Assembly (NCBI RefSeq): GCF_000515215.1 | Contig: NZ_KI911557.1 | Span: forward strand, 1,323,586 to 1,387,585 | Direction: 5' to 3' | Length of the DNA stretch: 64,000 bases | From: Methylomonas sp. 11b | GTDB taxonomy: Bacteria > Pseudomonadota > Gammaproteobacteria > Methylococcales > Methylomonadaceae | Shown here: positions 29,133 through 39,814 of the stretch, piece by piece | How the letters are laid out: each line of letters opens with the position of its first letter | How positions within the stretch are numbered: position 1 is the stretch's first letter | The notes under the pieces: model-generated | Databases searched by the model: none | What the model saw: the letters and a program-made list of their open reading frames with translations, nothing else | What the model was told of the DNA's origin: nothing | Position numbers and translations under genes: made by a program

Positions 29133-29161
29133 TTGCTTATACGAGATGAAAAAAATATAAT
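29133..29161 (+). promoter_or_regulatory. sigma-70 promoter for argD-argF
   Basis: TTGCTT (29133-29138), 17-base spacer, TATAAT (29156-29161), a perfect -10, then GC-rich CGCGCGC. It lies 57 bases before the argD start codon. No convincing ARG-box palindrome is seen overlapping it. Confidence 0.65.
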
Positions 29162-29218
29162 CGCGCGCTTTTTTCGAGCGAATAGCGTTTTTCAAAACAC
29201 TTTCAGAGTCTTAGCACA

Positions 29219-30394
29219 ATGACCAGTCACATCATGCCTACTTATGCCCGCCAGTCGGTCACTTTTGCACGCGGCGAAGGCGCGTGGTTGTGGGATACCG
29301 ATGGGCGTCGCTATCTCGACTCGGTCGCCGGCATTGCCGTGTGCAACCTCGGCCACGCGCATCCGGCCGTGCATGAAGCGCTCTGCCGGCAAAGCAAAAC
29401 CTTGCTGCATACCTCCAATCTGTACGGCGTGGCACTTCAGGCGCAACTCGCGGATAAATTGATCGAGCTGAGCGGCATGGATAATGTGTTTTTCAGCAAC
29501 TCAGGTGCGGAAGCCAACGAAGCGGCGATAAAAATCGCCCGTAAATACGGTCACCAACAAGGCATCGACAATCCCGTGGTGTTGACCATGGAAAAGAGCT
29601 TCCACGGCCGCACCATGGGCACCCTTAGCGCTACCGGCAACACCAAGATCAAGCAAGGCTTTACGCCGTTGCTGGCTGGATTTACTCATGTGCCGTACAA
29701 CGACATTGCAGCTATCGAAGCCGCCATCGGCACCGATAAAAACATTGTCGCGATTCTGGTGGAACCGGTGCAAGGCGAAGGTGGCGTGAATATTCCGGCT
29801 GCGGATTATTTGAATCAAATTCGCGCGCTGTGCGACCGGCACAATTTGCTGATGATCCTGGATGAAATCCAAACCGGTGCCGGCCGTACCGGGCGCTTTC
29901 TGGCTTACCAACATAACGGCATCCTGCCGGATGTATGTACCATGGCCAAAGCCTTGGGTAACGGCGTGCCGATAGGCGCTTGCTTGGCGCGGGGCAAAGC
30001 GGCGGACGTGTTACAAGCCGGCAATCACGGCTCGACCTTTGGCGGCAACCCGCTAGCCTGTAGCGCGGCGTTGGCGGTGCTGGAAACATTGACGACCGGC
30101 ACACTGATCGCCGATGCGCAAACCAAGGGCGCGCAAATTTGCCAACTTTTCAAAGACGCGCTGGCAGACAACCCGCATATCGTCGATATTCGCTATAAAG
30201 GCTTGATGATAGGCATCGAATTAGACCGGCCTTGCGGCGAATTGGTCGGTAAAGCCTTGGCACAGGGCTTGTTGATAAACGTTACCGCGGACAGCACCAT
30301 CCGCTTATTGCCGCCACTGATTATCGACGACGCGCAAATAATAACGCTGACCGAAACCTTGGCGGCGCTCATTCAGGAATTTAGCAGACAATAA
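29219..30394 (+). CDS. argD: acetylornithine aminotransferase
   Basis: A 391-residue class III PLP aminotransferase converting N-acetylglutamate semialdehyde to N-acetylornithine (and possibly acting in lysine synthesis). Signature parts: [18 protein letters not shown] (~residue 96), [25 protein letters not shown] (~218) and the PLP lysine in [17 protein letters not shown] (~242). The start ATG 29219 lacks a strong ribosome-binding site; Met6 is an alternative. It is followed after 2 bases by argF. Confidence 0.95.
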   Translation: MTSHIMPTYARQSVTFARGEGAWLWDTDGRRYLDSVAGIAVCNLGHAHPAVHEALCRQSKTLLHTSNLYGVALQAQLADKLIELSGMDNVFFSNSGAEANEAAIKIARKYGHQQGIDNPVVLTMEKSFHGRTMGTLSATGNTKIKQGFTPLLAGFTHVPYNDIAAIEAAIGTDKNIVAILVEPVQGEGGVNIPAADYLNQIRALCDRHNLLMILDEIQTGAGRTGRFLAYQHNGILPDVCTMAKALGNGVPIGACLARGKAADVLQAGNHGSTFGGNPLACSAALAVLETLTTGTLIADAQTKGAQICQLFKDALADNPHIVDIRYKGLMIGIELDRPCGELVGKALAQGLLINVTADSTIRLLPPLIIDDAQIITLTETLAALIQEFSRQ

Positions 30395-30396
30395 CC

Positions 30397-31296
30397 ATGC
30401 AACCCAGACACTTCATCAGTCTGCTGGATTTGTCCAGCGCCGAATTACACAACCTGATTCAACGGGCGATTCAACTCAAAACGCATCGCGACCCGAACTA
30501 CCAGCCTTTCAAAGGCAAAGTACTGGCGATGATTTTCGAAAAATCCTCGACCCGCACCCGGATCTCCTTCGAAGCCGGCATGGCCCAGTTCGGCGGCACC
30601 GCACTGTTTCTGTCGCCGCGCGACACGCAACTCGGCCGCGGCGAACCGTTGGAAGACAGCGCCAAGGTTATCTCCAGTATGGTGGACTGCATTATGCTGC
30701 GCACCAACAACCACGACACGGTGACCACGTTTGCCAAATACTCGCGGGTACCGGTTATCAATGGCCTGACCGATCTGCTGCACCCGTGCCAACTGTTGGC
30801 CGATATGCAAACCTATTTCGAGTTGCGCGGCGACATCGCCGGCAAAACCGTGACCTGGATAGGCGACGGTAATAATATGTGTCATTCCTATATCAATGCG
30901 GCTCGCCAATTCGATTTTAAATTGAACATAGCCTGCCCGGTCGATTACCGGCCACAGCAAAGCATCGTCGATGCCGCCGGACATAGAGTGGCGTTTTTCA
31001 ACACGCCGGAGCAAGCCGCACAGCAAGCCGATTTGGTGGTGACAGATGTCTGGGCCAGCATGGGCCAGGAAGAGGAACAGAAAAAACGCGAATTCGTATT
31101 TAAGGATTTTCAGGTCAACAGCAAAACCATGGCTGCCGCCAAAGCAGATGCGCTATTCATGCATTGTTTACCTGCACATCGCGGCGAAGAAGTGACCGCC
31201 GAGGTGATCGACGGCCCGCAAAGCGTGATATTTCCGGAAGCAGAGAATCGCCTGCACGCTCAGAAAGCGTTACTGGAATTTCTCATCTGCCGATAA
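30397..31296 (+). CDS. argF: ornithine carbamoyltransferase
   Basis: A 299-residue enzyme making citrulline from ornithine and carbamoyl phosphate. The carbamoyl-phosphate loop [13 protein letters not shown] (~residue 46), [20 protein letters not shown] (~130), and the ornithine-site motif [13 protein letters not shown] (~252) are all intact. It is the second gene of the argDF operon. Confidence 0.96.
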   Translation: MQPRHFISLLDLSSAELHNLIQRAIQLKTHRDPNYQPFKGKVLAMIFEKSSTRTRISFEAGMAQFGGTALFLSPRDTQLGRGEPLEDSAKVISSMVDCIMLRTNNHDTVTTFAKYSRVPVINGLTDLLHPCQLLADMQTYFELRGDIAGKTVTWIGDGNNMCHSYINAARQFDFKLNIACPVDYRPQQSIVDAAGHRVAFFNTPEQAAQQADLVVTDVWASMGQEEEQKKREFVFKDFQVNSKTMAAAKADALFMHCLPAHRGEEVTAEVIDGPQSVIFPEAENRLHAQKALLEFLICR

Positions 31297-31343
31297 TTTC
31301 GCTAGAATCGCCGCTTTCTTTACGCCGAACGAAGAGTGATACT

Positions 31344-31982
31344 GTGAAAAAATCTTTTGCCTACATTTTTGCCTGTCTGCTGATTAGCCCGCTTGCCATG
31401 GCAAGAACCGCCTACGTCACCGACAAAGTCGAGGTGCCATTACGCAGCGGCGAAAGTGAGCGCACCAAGATCGTGAAAATGTTGGAAAACGGTATCCCTG
31501 TCAGCGTGTTGCAAGAAAGTACCGAAAACGGTTACACCTATATTCAAACCGGAAACGGCGCGGAGGGCTTCATTCTCAGCCGCTACCTGACCGGCGAACC
31601 CAGCGCCCGCACCCAACTGGAAGCAGCCACCAAAAAATTGGAAGCGCTGCAAGAAGAAAACAAACTGTTGAAGACCGCTCAAACCACCGGGCAAGAAGCC
31701 GGAAAAGAGCGTGACCGTCTTAGCGCCGAACTCAGCGAACTACAACAAACCGCCGCGAACGCCATCCAGCTCAAGCAACAACGCGACCAATTACAGGAAC
31801 AGGTTGTCGCCGTGAATCGCGAACTACAGCAACTGAAACGCGAAAATCAGGCGTTAACCGACAGCAGCAACCAGGACTGGTTTTTATACGGCGGCGGCTT
31901 GGCTTTATTCGGCGTATTGCTGGGCTTTATTCTGCCAAAACTCAGCTGGCGCCGCCGTTCCAGCGGCTGGGATAGTTTTTAG
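31344..31982 (+). CDS. SH3b-domain periplasmic/membrane protein (TIGR04211-like)
   Basis: A 212-residue protein: signal sequence KKSFAYIFACLLISPLAMA, a bacterial SH3 domain (~residues 22-85, RTAYVTDKVEVPLRSGESER and GAEGFILSRYL), a long coiled coil rich in Glu/Gln/Leu (~90-178) and one C-terminal transmembrane helix (~185-203) with a basic tail. This order matches the TIGR04211 SH3 family (E. coli YgiM-like), proposed to act at the cell envelope. I chose GTG 31344 because the signal peptide begins there; the frame runs back inside argF. Confidence 0.8.
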   Translation: MKKSFAYIFACLLISPLAMARTAYVTDKVEVPLRSGESERTKIVKMLENGIPVSVLQESTENGYTYIQTGNGAEGFILSRYLTGEPSARTQLEAATKKLEALQEENKLLKTAQTTGQEAGKERDRLSAELSELQQTAANAIQLKQQRDQLQEQVVAVNRELQQLKRENQALTDSSNQDWFLYGGGLALFGVLLGFILPKLSWRRRSSGWDSF

Positions 31983-32076
31983 TTTTAAACGAATCAGCCG
32001 CAGGGCTGCCCTGCTTCAAATGACGCCCGTTCCCGCGGCAGTTTAAGCGCCGCTTTTGCTTTCATCCGGAATCACC

Positions 32077-33924
32077 ATGCCTGTATATCGTTCTCATACC
32101 ACCACTCAAGGCCGCAACATGGCGGGCGCGCGCGCGTTGTGGCGCGCCACCGGCATGAAAGACGGCGACTTCGATAAACCGATTATCGCCATCGCCAACT
32201 CCTTCACCCAGTTCGTGCCGGGCCATGTGCATTTAAAAGACCTGGGCCAATTGGTGGCGCGTGAGATTGAATTGGCCGGCGGCGTCGCCAAAGAATTCAA
32301 CACCATCGCCGTTGACGACGGGATTGCCATGGGTCACGACGGCATGTTGTATAGCCTGCCCAGCCGTGATTTGATTGCCGACAGCGTCGAGTACATGGTC
32401 AATGCGCATTGCGCTGATGCCATTGTCTGTATTTCCAATTGTGACAAAATCACCCCGGGCATGTTGATGGCGGCGATGCGCATCAATATTCCGGTGATCT
32501 TTGTCTCCGGCGGCCCGATGGAAGCCGGTAAAGTACGTTTGGCTGAAAGTCCCGACATCAAAAAACTTGATTTGGTCGATGCGATGGTAATGGCGGCCGA
32601 CAGCAAAGTTTCCGATGTCGATTTAGCAGCTGTGGAGCGCTCCGCCTGCCCCACCTGCGGTTCCTGCTCGGGCATGTTCACCGCCAATTCCATGAACTGC
32701 CTGACAGAAGCTTTGGGCTTATCCTTGCCCGGTAACGGCACGGTGCTCGCCACCCACGCCGACCGCGAACAGTTATTCAAACAAGCCGGACGGCGAATTG
32801 TTGAACTGGCCAAACAATACTACGAACAAAACGACGAATCGGTACTGCCGCGTTCGGTCGGCTTTAAAGCGTTTGAAAATGCTATCGCGCTGGATATTGC
32901 CATGGGCGGCTCGACCAATACCATTTTGCATTTACTGGCTATCGCCCAAGAAGCCGGTATCGATTTCACGCTGGCAGATATTGATCGCATGTCCAAAGTG
33001 GTACCGCAATTGTGCAAAGTGGCACCCAACACCAATAAATACCATATCGAAGACGTGCATCGCGCCGGCGGCATCATGGCAATTCTGGCCGAACTTAACC
33101 GGGCGGGCCGCTTGCACACCGATGTACCGACCGTACACACCAAAACTTTGGGCGAAGCCTTGGCGCAATGGGACATTACCGCCAACCCCAGCGATGCGGT
33201 AAAGACTTTTTATATGGCCGGCCCCGCCGGTATTCCGACTCAGGTGGCGTTTAGTCAGAATACCCGTTGGCCAAGCCTGGACACTGATCGTGCCGAAGGC
33301 TGTATTCGCTCCATCGACCATGCCTTCAGCCAGGAAGGCGGATTAGCGGTATTACATGGCAATATCGCTCTGGACGGCTGCGTTATCAAAACAGCCGGTG
33401 TCGATGACAGCCTGCTGGTATTTGAAGGCAACGCCCATGTGGTCGAATCGCAAGACGAAGCCGTGGAAAATATCCTCAATAACAAAGTCAAATCCGGCGA
33501 TGTGGTGGTGGTGCGTTACGAAGGCCCCAAAGGCGGTCCGGGCATGCAGGAAATGTTGTATCCGACCAGCTACATCAAGTCCAAGGGCTTGGGGAAAGCC
33601 TGCGCACTGCTGACCGACGGTCGTTTTTCCGGCGGCACATCCGGTTTATCCATCGGCCACTGCTCGCCGGAGGCGGCGGCAGGTGGAGCTATTGGCCTAG
33701 TGCGCAACGGCGACCGTATCCGCATCGATATTCCCAACCGTACCATCAATGTACTGGTCAGCGACGAGGAACTGGCCCAGCGCCGGACCGAACAGGAAAA
33801 ACTCGGCTGGAAACCGGCCAAGCCACGTCCTCGCAAGGTGTCAGTCGCGCTGAAAGCCTATGCCATGTTTGCTACATCCGCCGACAAGGGCGCGGTGCGG
33901 GATTTATCAAAGTTTGAGAATTAA
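32077..33924 (+). CDS. ilvD: dihydroxy-acid dehydratase
   Basis: A 615-residue iron-sulfur dehydratase of valine, leucine and isoleucine synthesis, forming 2-oxo acids from dihydroxy acids. It starts [20 protein letters not shown], close to E. coli IlvD in sequence and length. Cluster cysteines are seen in [12 protein letters not shown] (~122) and [19 protein letters not shown] (~195). [12 protein letters not shown] and [15 protein letters not shown] are also intact. The in-frame TTG 32056 upstream is not needed. Confidence 0.97.
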   Translation: MPVYRSHTTTQGRNMAGARALWRATGMKDGDFDKPIIAIANSFTQFVPGHVHLKDLGQLVAREIELAGGVAKEFNTIAVDDGIAMGHDGMLYSLPSRDLIADSVEYMVNAHCADAIVCISNCDKITPGMLMAAMRINIPVIFVSGGPMEAGKVRLAESPDIKKLDLVDAMVMAADSKVSDVDLAAVERSACPTCGSCSGMFTANSMNCLTEALGLSLPGNGTVLATHADREQLFKQAGRRIVELAKQYYEQNDESVLPRSVGFKAFENAIALDIAMGGSTNTILHLLAIAQEAGIDFTLADIDRMSKVVPQLCKVAPNTNKYHIEDVHRAGGIMAILAELNRAGRLHTDVPTVHTKTLGEALAQWDITANPSDAVKTFYMAGPAGIPTQVAFSQNTRWPSLDTDRAEGCIRSIDHAFSQEGGLAVLHGNIALDGCVIKTAGVDDSLLVFEGNAHVVESQDEAVENILNNKVKSGDVVVVRYEGPKGGPGMQEMLYPTSYIKSKGLGKACALLTDGRFSGGTSGLSIGHCSPEAAAGGAIGLVRNGDRIRIDIPNRTINVLVSDEELAQRRTEQEKLGWKPAKPRPRKVSVALKAYAMFATSADKGAVRDLSKFEN

Positions 33925-33967
33925 CTTCGGCTGTTACCTCATCCTACCGAACTTGAGGTAATCAGAA

Positions 33968-34780
33968 GTGGGTAATAACGCTATTAGAATGCTGACCACT
34001 TGGCCGTTCCTCATTTGCCTTGTATCCCTGATTGCCAATGATTGGTGGCTTAAGGCTGCTTATCCAGGAGTATTTACCGGAAAACTTTCTGATTTCGCCG
34101 GAGTAGCCGTTGTGTCTTTAATGACATTCAGTGCATTGCCGCATCGAAAATGGCTCTTGTGTTTGTTGATTTCGGTTACTTTTCTGTGGTGGAAAAGTCC
34201 GCTGTCGGATTCAATGATTCACTTGGCGAATAGTCTGAGTATTTTGCGAATTGGACGAGTGGTTGACTACAGTGATCTGTGGGCTCTGTTGGTCGTGCCT
34301 GTTTGCCTGCACGTTTCCGAAAAACAGTCCAGGTTTCGTATTGCGTCGAAATATTTTAGAAAGATGCTGACAGTTCCTGTCTCGGTGGTTACGCTATTTG
34401 GCGTTATGGGGACATCAGCTCTTCCGATACGCGAAGAGTACACTGTACGGCCTGTATCCAGTTCTACGAATATTTCGCGCGAGCAATTGGTCAGCGTAAT
34501 AGCAGAGGTTGCCGCAAAACACGAGCTTACTTGCTACATATGTAAGGGTACGCCAAGGGCAGATTCCGCAAGATATTTCGGGGAGTCACTTTCTATGACT
34601 TATACCCTCACGCCTGAAAATGCTGTCTTGTTCGTAATTGAGTATTCTCCAGGCGGGCCGTTGCCAACATTGTTTAGAGAGAGCAGCTACGAGAAAGCCG
34701 CGGCTTTACGAACCTCGCTAAAATCATCGCTGGCCGAACACTTCGATGGCCTGGAATTCGTAGAGCTATTGAGAAAATAA
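33968..34780 (+). CDS. uncharacterised membrane protein with a GKLSDFAG motif
   Basis: A 270-residue protein starting at GTG 33968. Four or so hydrophobic segments occupy residues ~10-155; the C-terminal ~110 residues look soluble. The N-terminal segment NDWWLKAAYPGVFTGKLSDF followed by AGVAV resembles a scattered bacterial family with the pattern N-D-x2-L-K-...-TGKLSDFAG, whose function I do not know. Codon use is more AT-rich than in ilvD. An 8-base-pair hairpin (TTACCTCA 33934-33941 with TGAGGTAA 33954-33961) covers the GAGG that would be its ribosome-binding site. Confidence 0.65.
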   Translation: MGNNAIRMLTTWPFLICLVSLIANDWWLKAAYPGVFTGKLSDFAGVAVVSLMTFSALPHRKWLLCLLISVTFLWWKSPLSDSMIHLANSLSILRIGRVVDYSDLWALLVVPVCLHVSEKQSRFRIASKYFRKMLTVPVSVVTLFGVMGTSALPIREEYTVRPVSSSTNISREQLVSVIAEVAAKHELTCYICKGTPRADSARYFGESLSMTYTLTPENAVLFVIEYSPGGPLPTLFRESSYEKAAALRTSLKSSLAEHFDGLEFVELLRK

Positions 34781-34917
34781 TTGATTGTTCCCACACGCAA
34801 GTTTCGCGGCCATTAGGTTAATCCGTGTAATTTAGATTCGTCGCCAAGTAATCCACCAAACCTTGAGAATTTTTCGGCGTTTTGCTTTCTCGGAACCGCC
34901 CTACACATAAAATTATC

Positions 34918-35745
34918 GTGAAACGCTTCCTCCTCCAACTGTTCTACATCTGGAAACAAAAGCTAAAAATCTACTTCATAGCCGGCTGGGTAGGTGCGGG
35001 GATGGGGATATTTTTGTTAGCCCCCAGTTACGATTACATTAGCTCGCGCGAGCGCAACGCCGACCCGCTGTCATCGATCGAATTCGTGTTTGGCCAATTC
35101 ACCGAAGTAATGACCGGCCAAATTAATCAAAATAATTTGATCCTGTTTTATGCCGAAATTGGCGCGATACTGGGCTTGCTGTCGCTGGGTTTTTATCAGA
35201 TTTTACACAAGCGACTGGTGGACCTGGACGCACTGAAGACCGAGCTGGAAAAGGATTTGCCGACCATCATCCGTCAAGGTGAAGGACCGTTGCTGGAGTT
35301 TAAATCCTCGCTGCGCTGGGATATTCAGGAGCAACGCGTCAATAAGACCCTGGAAGGCGTGGTTATGAAAACCCTGGCCGGTTTCTTTAACAGTCCGGTT
35401 GGCGGCACCTTGCTAATCGGCGTGGCCGACAACGGCGAAATCCTCGGTCTGGAATCCGACTTCCAAACTCTGAAAAAACCCGATCATGACGGCTTCGAGC
35501 AAACTCTGATGACTGCGGTCTCGGCCAATCTGGGGGCCGATTTGTGCCCGCTGATCCACGTGCTTTTTCATAAATTGGCCGACCGTGATGTGTGCAGGGT
35601 TATTGTTTCCCCCTCGCACCGGCCCGTGTTTCTGACGCAGAGCAACACCCCCAAATTCTTCGTGCGAACCGGCGGCGGCACTCGGGATCTCAACATTCAA
35701 GAAGCGCTGGATTATGTGACCAGTCGTTGGAAAAAAACCAAATAA
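34918..35745 (+). CDS. membrane-anchored AlbA_2 (Schlafen-type) domain protein
   Basis: About 275 residues from GTG 34918 (TTG 34882 is possible). Two transmembrane helices (~residues 14-38 and ~75-95) flank a short periplasmic loop. Then comes an AlbA_2/divergent AAA-4 domain: GEGPLLEFKSSLRWD (~120), VVMKTLAGFFNSPVGGTLLI, GVADNGEILGLESD, and KFFVRTGGGTRDL near the end. AlbA_2 domains are usually part of cytosolic putative nucleic-acid-binding or ATP-binding proteins; here it would face the cytoplasm on a membrane anchor, with no further helicase or HTH domain. Function unknown. Confidence 0.7.
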   Translation: MKRFLLQLFYIWKQKLKIYFIAGWVGAGMGIFLLAPSYDYISSRERNADPLSSIEFVFGQFTEVMTGQINQNNLILFYAEIGAILGLLSLGFYQILHKRLVDLDALKTELEKDLPTIIRQGEGPLLEFKSSLRWDIQEQRVNKTLEGVVMKTLAGFFNSPVGGTLLIGVADNGEILGLESDFQTLKKPDHDGFEQTLMTAVSANLGADLCPLIHVLFHKLADRDVCRVIVSPSHRPVFLTQSNTPKFFVRTGGGTRDLNIQEALDYVTSRWKKTK

Positions 35746-35823
35746 TCTGCCCTGATTGGGTTTTAACGCCAGCAAAGTTAAACTAAGCAACCGGCAACAT
35801 AGCAAACGATTTGTAAACATTCC

Positions 35824-37137
35824 ATGGAACATCAATCAACTTTCGTTAATTGGTTCAGAAATTCATCGCCCTACATCCACGCGCACCGCAACCGCACCTT
35901 TGTGATTTTTTTCGGCGGCAACGCGGTGACGGAGCCGGATTTCGACAATCTGATTCACGACTTCGCGTTGCTGAGAAGCCTGGGTGTCAGGTTGGTGCTG
36001 GTGCACGGCATTCGCCCACAGATCGACGAACAAGTCACCGGACATGGCAACACGCCGCAGTTTCACCACCATTTACGCATCACCGACGCGACCACACTGC
36101 AATATGTGAAGCAAGCAGCCGGACTGGTGCGGGTGGAAATTGAAGCGCTGTTATCGATGGGTGTTTCCGGATCGCCGATGGCTGGTGCGAAGATACGCGT
36201 GGCATCCGGCAATTTTGTTACCGCCAAACCTTTGGGGATATTGGACGGCATCGACTATTGTCATACCGGCAAGGTGCGGCGCATCGACGCCCAAGCCATC
36301 CATCAGCAACTTGATCAGCAGAATGTGGTGTTGATTTCGCCCGTCGGCTATTCGCCCAGCGGCGAGGTATTCAACCTGTCGGCCGAGGAAGTGGCAACCG
36401 AAGTAGCCATCGCCTTGCAAGCCGAAAAGTTGATTTTGTTGACCGAACAAAACTGCTTATCGCCTGCCGATAACCAGCCGATCCAACAGCTCACAACGGC
36501 TCAGGTATCAACACTCTTGCAAGATACACCGACGCTGCCGGACGAAGTCGCCCGCTCGCTGCGGGCTGCGATGCAAAGCTGCGAAAAAGGCGTACAGCGC
36601 GCGCACCTGATCAATCGGCATGTGGATGGCGCCCTACTCCTGGAACTGTTTACCCGCGACGGTATCGGCACGCTGATTAGCTCCACCGCATTCGAAACCA
36701 TACGGCCGGCAACATTGGACGACATCGGCGGCATCATGGAATTGATCAAGCCGCTTGAAGCACAAGGCATCTTGGTCAAGCGCTCTCGCGAAAAACTGGA
36801 AATGGAAATCGGCGACTACATCGTCATCGAGCGCGACGGCTTGATCATCGGCTGCACGGCGTTTCACGTAATGAACGACGGCAACAGTGCGGAAATTGCC
36901 TGCCTGGCGGTGCATACCGACTATCAAAAAGGCGCGCGCGGTAACAGCTTATTGGAGTATCTCGGCAATAAAGCCAAAACCGAGCATATCCACCGCTTGT
37001 TCGTGCGTTCCACACAAACCGTGCATTGGTTTGTCGAACGCGGTTTTAAACCCTGCGACATCGACGATTTGCCCGAGCCTATGAAAAGCGCTTACAGCTA
37101 TCAGCGCAATTCCAAGGTATTGTATAAAGACGTTTAA
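35824..37137 (+). CDS. argA: amino-acid N-acetyltransferase (N-acetylglutamate synthase)
   Basis: A 437-residue ArgA, first enzyme of arginine synthesis, acetylating glutamate with acetyl-CoA. Residues ~1-285 form an amino-acid-kinase-fold domain (FFGGNAVTEPDFDNLIHDFA, VLVHGIRPQI) that binds the arginine inhibitor; ~290-437 form the GNAT domain (DIGGIMELIKPLEAQGILVK, EIACLAVHTDYQKGARG, RSTQTVHWFVERGF). The architecture and length match E. coli ArgA. It probably has its own promoter in the 78-base gap before it. Confidence 0.95.
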   Translation: MEHQSTFVNWFRNSSPYIHAHRNRTFVIFFGGNAVTEPDFDNLIHDFALLRSLGVRLVLVHGIRPQIDEQVTGHGNTPQFHHHLRITDATTLQYVKQAAGLVRVEIEALLSMGVSGSPMAGAKIRVASGNFVTAKPLGILDGIDYCHTGKVRRIDAQAIHQQLDQQNVVLISPVGYSPSGEVFNLSAEEVATEVAIALQAEKLILLTEQNCLSPADNQPIQQLTTAQVSTLLQDTPTLPDEVARSLRAAMQSCEKGVQRAHLINRHVDGALLLELFTRDGIGTLISSTAFETIRPATLDDIGGIMELIKPLEAQGILVKRSREKLEMEIGDYIVIERDGLIIGCTAFHVMNDGNSAEIACLAVHTDYQKGARGNSLLEYLGNKAKTEHIHRLFVRSTQTVHWFVERGFKPCDIDDLPEPMKSAYSYQRNSKVLYKDV

Positions 37138-37175
37138 CATCACCCTCCACCCACTCTCAACTCGCGGAATCTAGG

Positions 37176-37628
37176 ATGCTCCATAAACAGGATTTTCTGA
37201 CAGTCGTAAAAAACACGCCCTTAGTTGCTATCGATTTAATTGTACGTTCCAGCAAGGACGCAATATTGATGGGCATGCGCGTGAATGAACCGGCGGCAGG
37301 CTATTGGTTCGTACCCGGCGGCAGAATTTATAAATCCGAAACCCTGGAAAATGCGTTTCAAAGAATCACCGAAACCGAATTAGGCACTGCCTACGGCATC
37401 GAAAGCGCCGAGTTACTGGGTGCTTTTACTCATCTCTACGAAACGAATTTTGCCAAACAACCGGGCATTAGTACCCATTACGTGGTTTTAGGCTATCAAT
37501 TGCGACTGGATATCGATATTAATCAGTTACCGGCACAACAACACGCTAACTACCGCTGGTTTGGCAAACATGAAGACTTGAGGGAAGTTCATCCTAACAG
37601 CCAAGCCTACTACCCCTATCTGCGCTGA
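37176..37628 (+). CDS. gmm: GDP-mannose mannosyl hydrolase (Nudix)
   Basis: A 150-residue Nudix enzyme that hydrolyses GDP-mannose (or GDP-glucose) to GDP and the sugar. The modified Nudix box GGRIYKSETLENAFQRITET, then ELG, lacks the canonical REUxEE pattern exactly as in E. coli Gmm, and the N-terminus MLHKQDFLTVVKNTPLVAID is also typical. It may limit GDP-mannose supply to capsule or glycan synthesis. A 3-base gap to the cpdA gene suggests co-transcription. Confidence 0.87.
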   Translation: MLHKQDFLTVVKNTPLVAIDLIVRSSKDAILMGMRVNEPAAGYWFVPGGRIYKSETLENAFQRITETELGTAYGIESAELLGAFTHLYETNFAKQPGISTHYVVLGYQLRLDIDINQLPAQQHANYRWFGKHEDLREVHPNSQAYYPYLR

Positions 37629-37631
37629 ACA

Positions 37632-38420
37632 ATGCCAATCTTAAAAGTCTTGCAGCTGACAGACCTGCATATATTGCCGCATGCCGGCGATAAAATGCTC
37701 GGCATAGACACCGAACAGTATTTCCAAGAGGCCCTAGCCCACGCGCATGCCACTCACGGCCCATTCGATCTGATTTTATTAACCGGTGATTTGGGCCAAG
37801 ACCCTAGCGCTGATAGCTACCGGCGAATTTGCAAGCATCTGCAAACTTATCAAACACCTTGCCTGTGTTTGCCGGGCAATCATGACGACTGGGAACTGAT
37901 GGAAACCGAGCTGAACGTAGGCTTCGTCAGTTGCCGCAAACACCTGCTGCTAAAAAATTGGCAGATTATTGCTTTAAACAGCCAAAAACCCGGCAGTCCC
38001 GCTGGGTTTGTATCTCAGGAAGAACTGGTATTTTTACAGCAAACGCTAAGCACAAATGACATGCCTGTCCTGCTGGCGGTACACCATCATTGCGTTGCCA
38101 GTGGGAGCAGTTGGATGGATACGATGCAAATTGAGAACGGTGAGGCATTGCTGGCAATAGCGGAACGCTTTGTGCAGGTTAAAGCCATCACCTGCGGTCA
38201 TTTACATCAGGAAATGCAAACTAATCATGAACAAATAGCAATATTCGCCACACCGGCCAGCTGTTTTCAGTTCAAACCTTTTGCCACCGAGTTTGAACTG
38301 GACTCGCTAGCACCTGGCTACAGGGTCTTTGAATTGGGCGATGACGGCGACTTGCGATCCAGGTGCTATCGCCTGCCCATCAGCATGAACGACTTACAAA
38401 CCAACTTGCACAGTTACTAA
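37632..38420 (+). CDS. cpdA: 3',5'-cyclic-AMP phosphodiesterase (CpdA-like metallophosphoesterase)
   Basis: A 262-residue class III cyclic nucleotide phosphodiesterase. The metallophosphoesterase metal ligands are complete: LQLTDLH (residues 7-13), LTGDLGQD (~55), LPGNHDDW (~83), AVHHH (~155) and CGHLHQE (~190). Length and motif spacing match CpdA, so it probably degrades cAMP and tunes CRP activity; a CRP-like site exists at 50445-50460. Its last four bases overlap the convergent rppH gene. Confidence 0.85.
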   Translation: MPILKVLQLTDLHILPHAGDKMLGIDTEQYFQEALAHAHATHGPFDLILLTGDLGQDPSADSYRRICKHLQTYQTPCLCLPGNHDDWELMETELNVGFVSCRKHLLLKNWQIIALNSQKPGSPAGFVSQEELVFLQQTLSTNDMPVLLAVHHHCVASGSSWMDTMQIENGEALLAIAERFVQVKAITCGHLHQEMQTNHEQIAIFATPASCFQFKPFATEFELDSLAPGYRVFELGDDGDLRSRCYRLPISMNDLQTNLHSY

Positions 38421-38944
38421 CCAAACGCCAATCTTCCGGACAAATAACTCTCGGCGTTGACGCCAACATCGTTGGCAATCAGCAAAGCCCCTAATTCGTC
38501 CATCGCTTTGCGGTACACCCGGCGTTTGAAGTAAACCACGTCTTTCAGCGGATACCAGTACTCCACCCACTTCCAGTTATCGAACTCCTGCTTGTGCCCG
38601 CAATCGAACCTGACATTCGATTCATCTGTCATCAAGCGCAAAATAAACCAAATCTGCTTCTGACCGATGCACAAGGGCGTAGAATTTTTGCGGATATACC
38701 GATCCGGCAATTTATAGCGCAACCAATAACGGGTGCGCCCCAGCAACTGCACATGCTCTGCACACAAGCCGGTTTCCTCCCACAACTCCCGATACATCGC
38801 GGTTTCCGGATCCTCGTCGCCATCAATTCCGCCTTGCGGAAACTGCCACGAGTTAGCGCCTTTGCGCTTTGCCCAAAACACACGACCCTCGTCATTGCAA
38901 AGGATAATGCCGACATTAGGCCGGTATCCTTTCGAGTCTATCAT
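38417..38944 (-). CDS. rppH: RNA pyrophosphohydrolase
   Basis: A 175-residue Nudix hydrolase that converts 5'-triphosphate RNA ends to monophosphate and so triggers RNase E decay. It begins [20 protein letters not shown], with the Nudix box [20 protein letters not shown] followed by TGL, and [12 protein letters not shown], all close to E. coli RppH. It is divergent from the HAD phosphatase gene and overlaps cpdA tail to tail. Confidence 0.95.
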   Translation of the reverse strand: MIDSKGYRPNVGIILCNDEGRVFWAKRKGANSWQFPQGGIDGDEDPETAMYRELWEETGLCAEHVQLLGRTRYWLRYKLPDRYIRKNSTPLCIGQKQIWFILRLMTDESNVRFDCGHKQEFDNWKWVEYWYPLKDVVYFKRRVYRKAMDELGALLIANDVGVNAESYLSGRLAFG

Positions 38945-39097
38945 GTAAAAACCTGTATTATTTGCCGCCCTGTTGCTAATGCCTGGATGTTAAAATTAAC
39001 AACGGCACGGCCATTAAAATGAATGGCGCAATTGTTCCACAAATAACCGGCGGACGCCACAGGCCGCTACTTTTTTCTTTATGACGACGGATTTGCC

Positions 39098-39754
39098 GTG
39101 AGCTTAGCGATTTTTGATCTGGATAACACGCTGATCGCCGATGACAGCGATTTTTTATGGGGCCAATTCTTGGTCGACCGCGGCATTGTCGACAAAGAGC
39201 AGTATGAACAGGCCAATAAAAAATTCTACGAGGATTACAAACAGGGCACGTTGGATATTGTCGAGTTTTTGCATTTCTCACTAGCGCCGCTGGCGCAGCA
39301 CGACGCCGAGCAACTGTACCGCTGGCGCGCGGAATTCGTCGAAACGCTGATCGAGCCGATCACACTCGACGCCGCACGGACTTTGGTAGAAAAGCATCGC
39401 GCGGCCGGCGATACCTTACTGGTGATCACCGCCACCAATCGCTTCGTCACCGAACCTATTGTGAAACTTTACGGTATCGACAACCTACTGGCTACCACAC
39501 CGGAATTTGTCGATGGTCGCTACACCGGGAAATTCAACGGTACGCCTTGCTTTCAGCAAGGAAAAGTCGTGCAGCTAAACGACTGGTTGGCCAATTCCAC
39601 GGAAACGCTGGCAGGCAGTTGGTTCTACAGCGATTCGCATAACGATTTGCCGCTATTGAACTTGGTCGATCAACCGGTTGCCGTCGATCCCGACGAAAAA
39701 CTACGGAAAGTTGCTCGGCAAGCAAACTGGCCGATTATTAGCTTGAGGAAATAG
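39098..39754 (+). CDS. HAD-IB family phosphatase (phosphoserine-phosphatase-like)
   Basis: A 218-residue HAD hydrolase of subfamily IB. Motif I is IFDLDNTLIADDSD (the second Asp is Asn, D-x-D-N-T as in many IB members), motif II TLLVITATNRF, and motif IV FYSDSHNDLPLL. The C1 cap is helical. Relatives hydrolyse phosphoserine, histidinol phosphate or similar; the substrate is not assigned. GTG start at 39098. It stands alone between rppH and the TusA-like gene. Confidence 0.82.
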   Translation: MSLAIFDLDNTLIADDSDFLWGQFLVDRGIVDKEQYEQANKKFYEDYKQGTLDIVEFLHFSLAPLAQHDAEQLYRWRAEFVETLIEPITLDAARTLVEKHRAAGDTLLVITATNRFVTEPIVKLYGIDNLLATTPEFVDGRYTGKFNGTPCFQQGKVVQLNDWLANSTETLAGSWFYSDSHNDLPLLNLVDQPVAVDPDEKLRKVARQANWPIISLRK

Positions 39755-39814
39755 AAGCTGCGGACAAGGTTCAAAAGAAGCGCCATTTTGAACCTTTATA
39801 ATATTGAATCGCTT

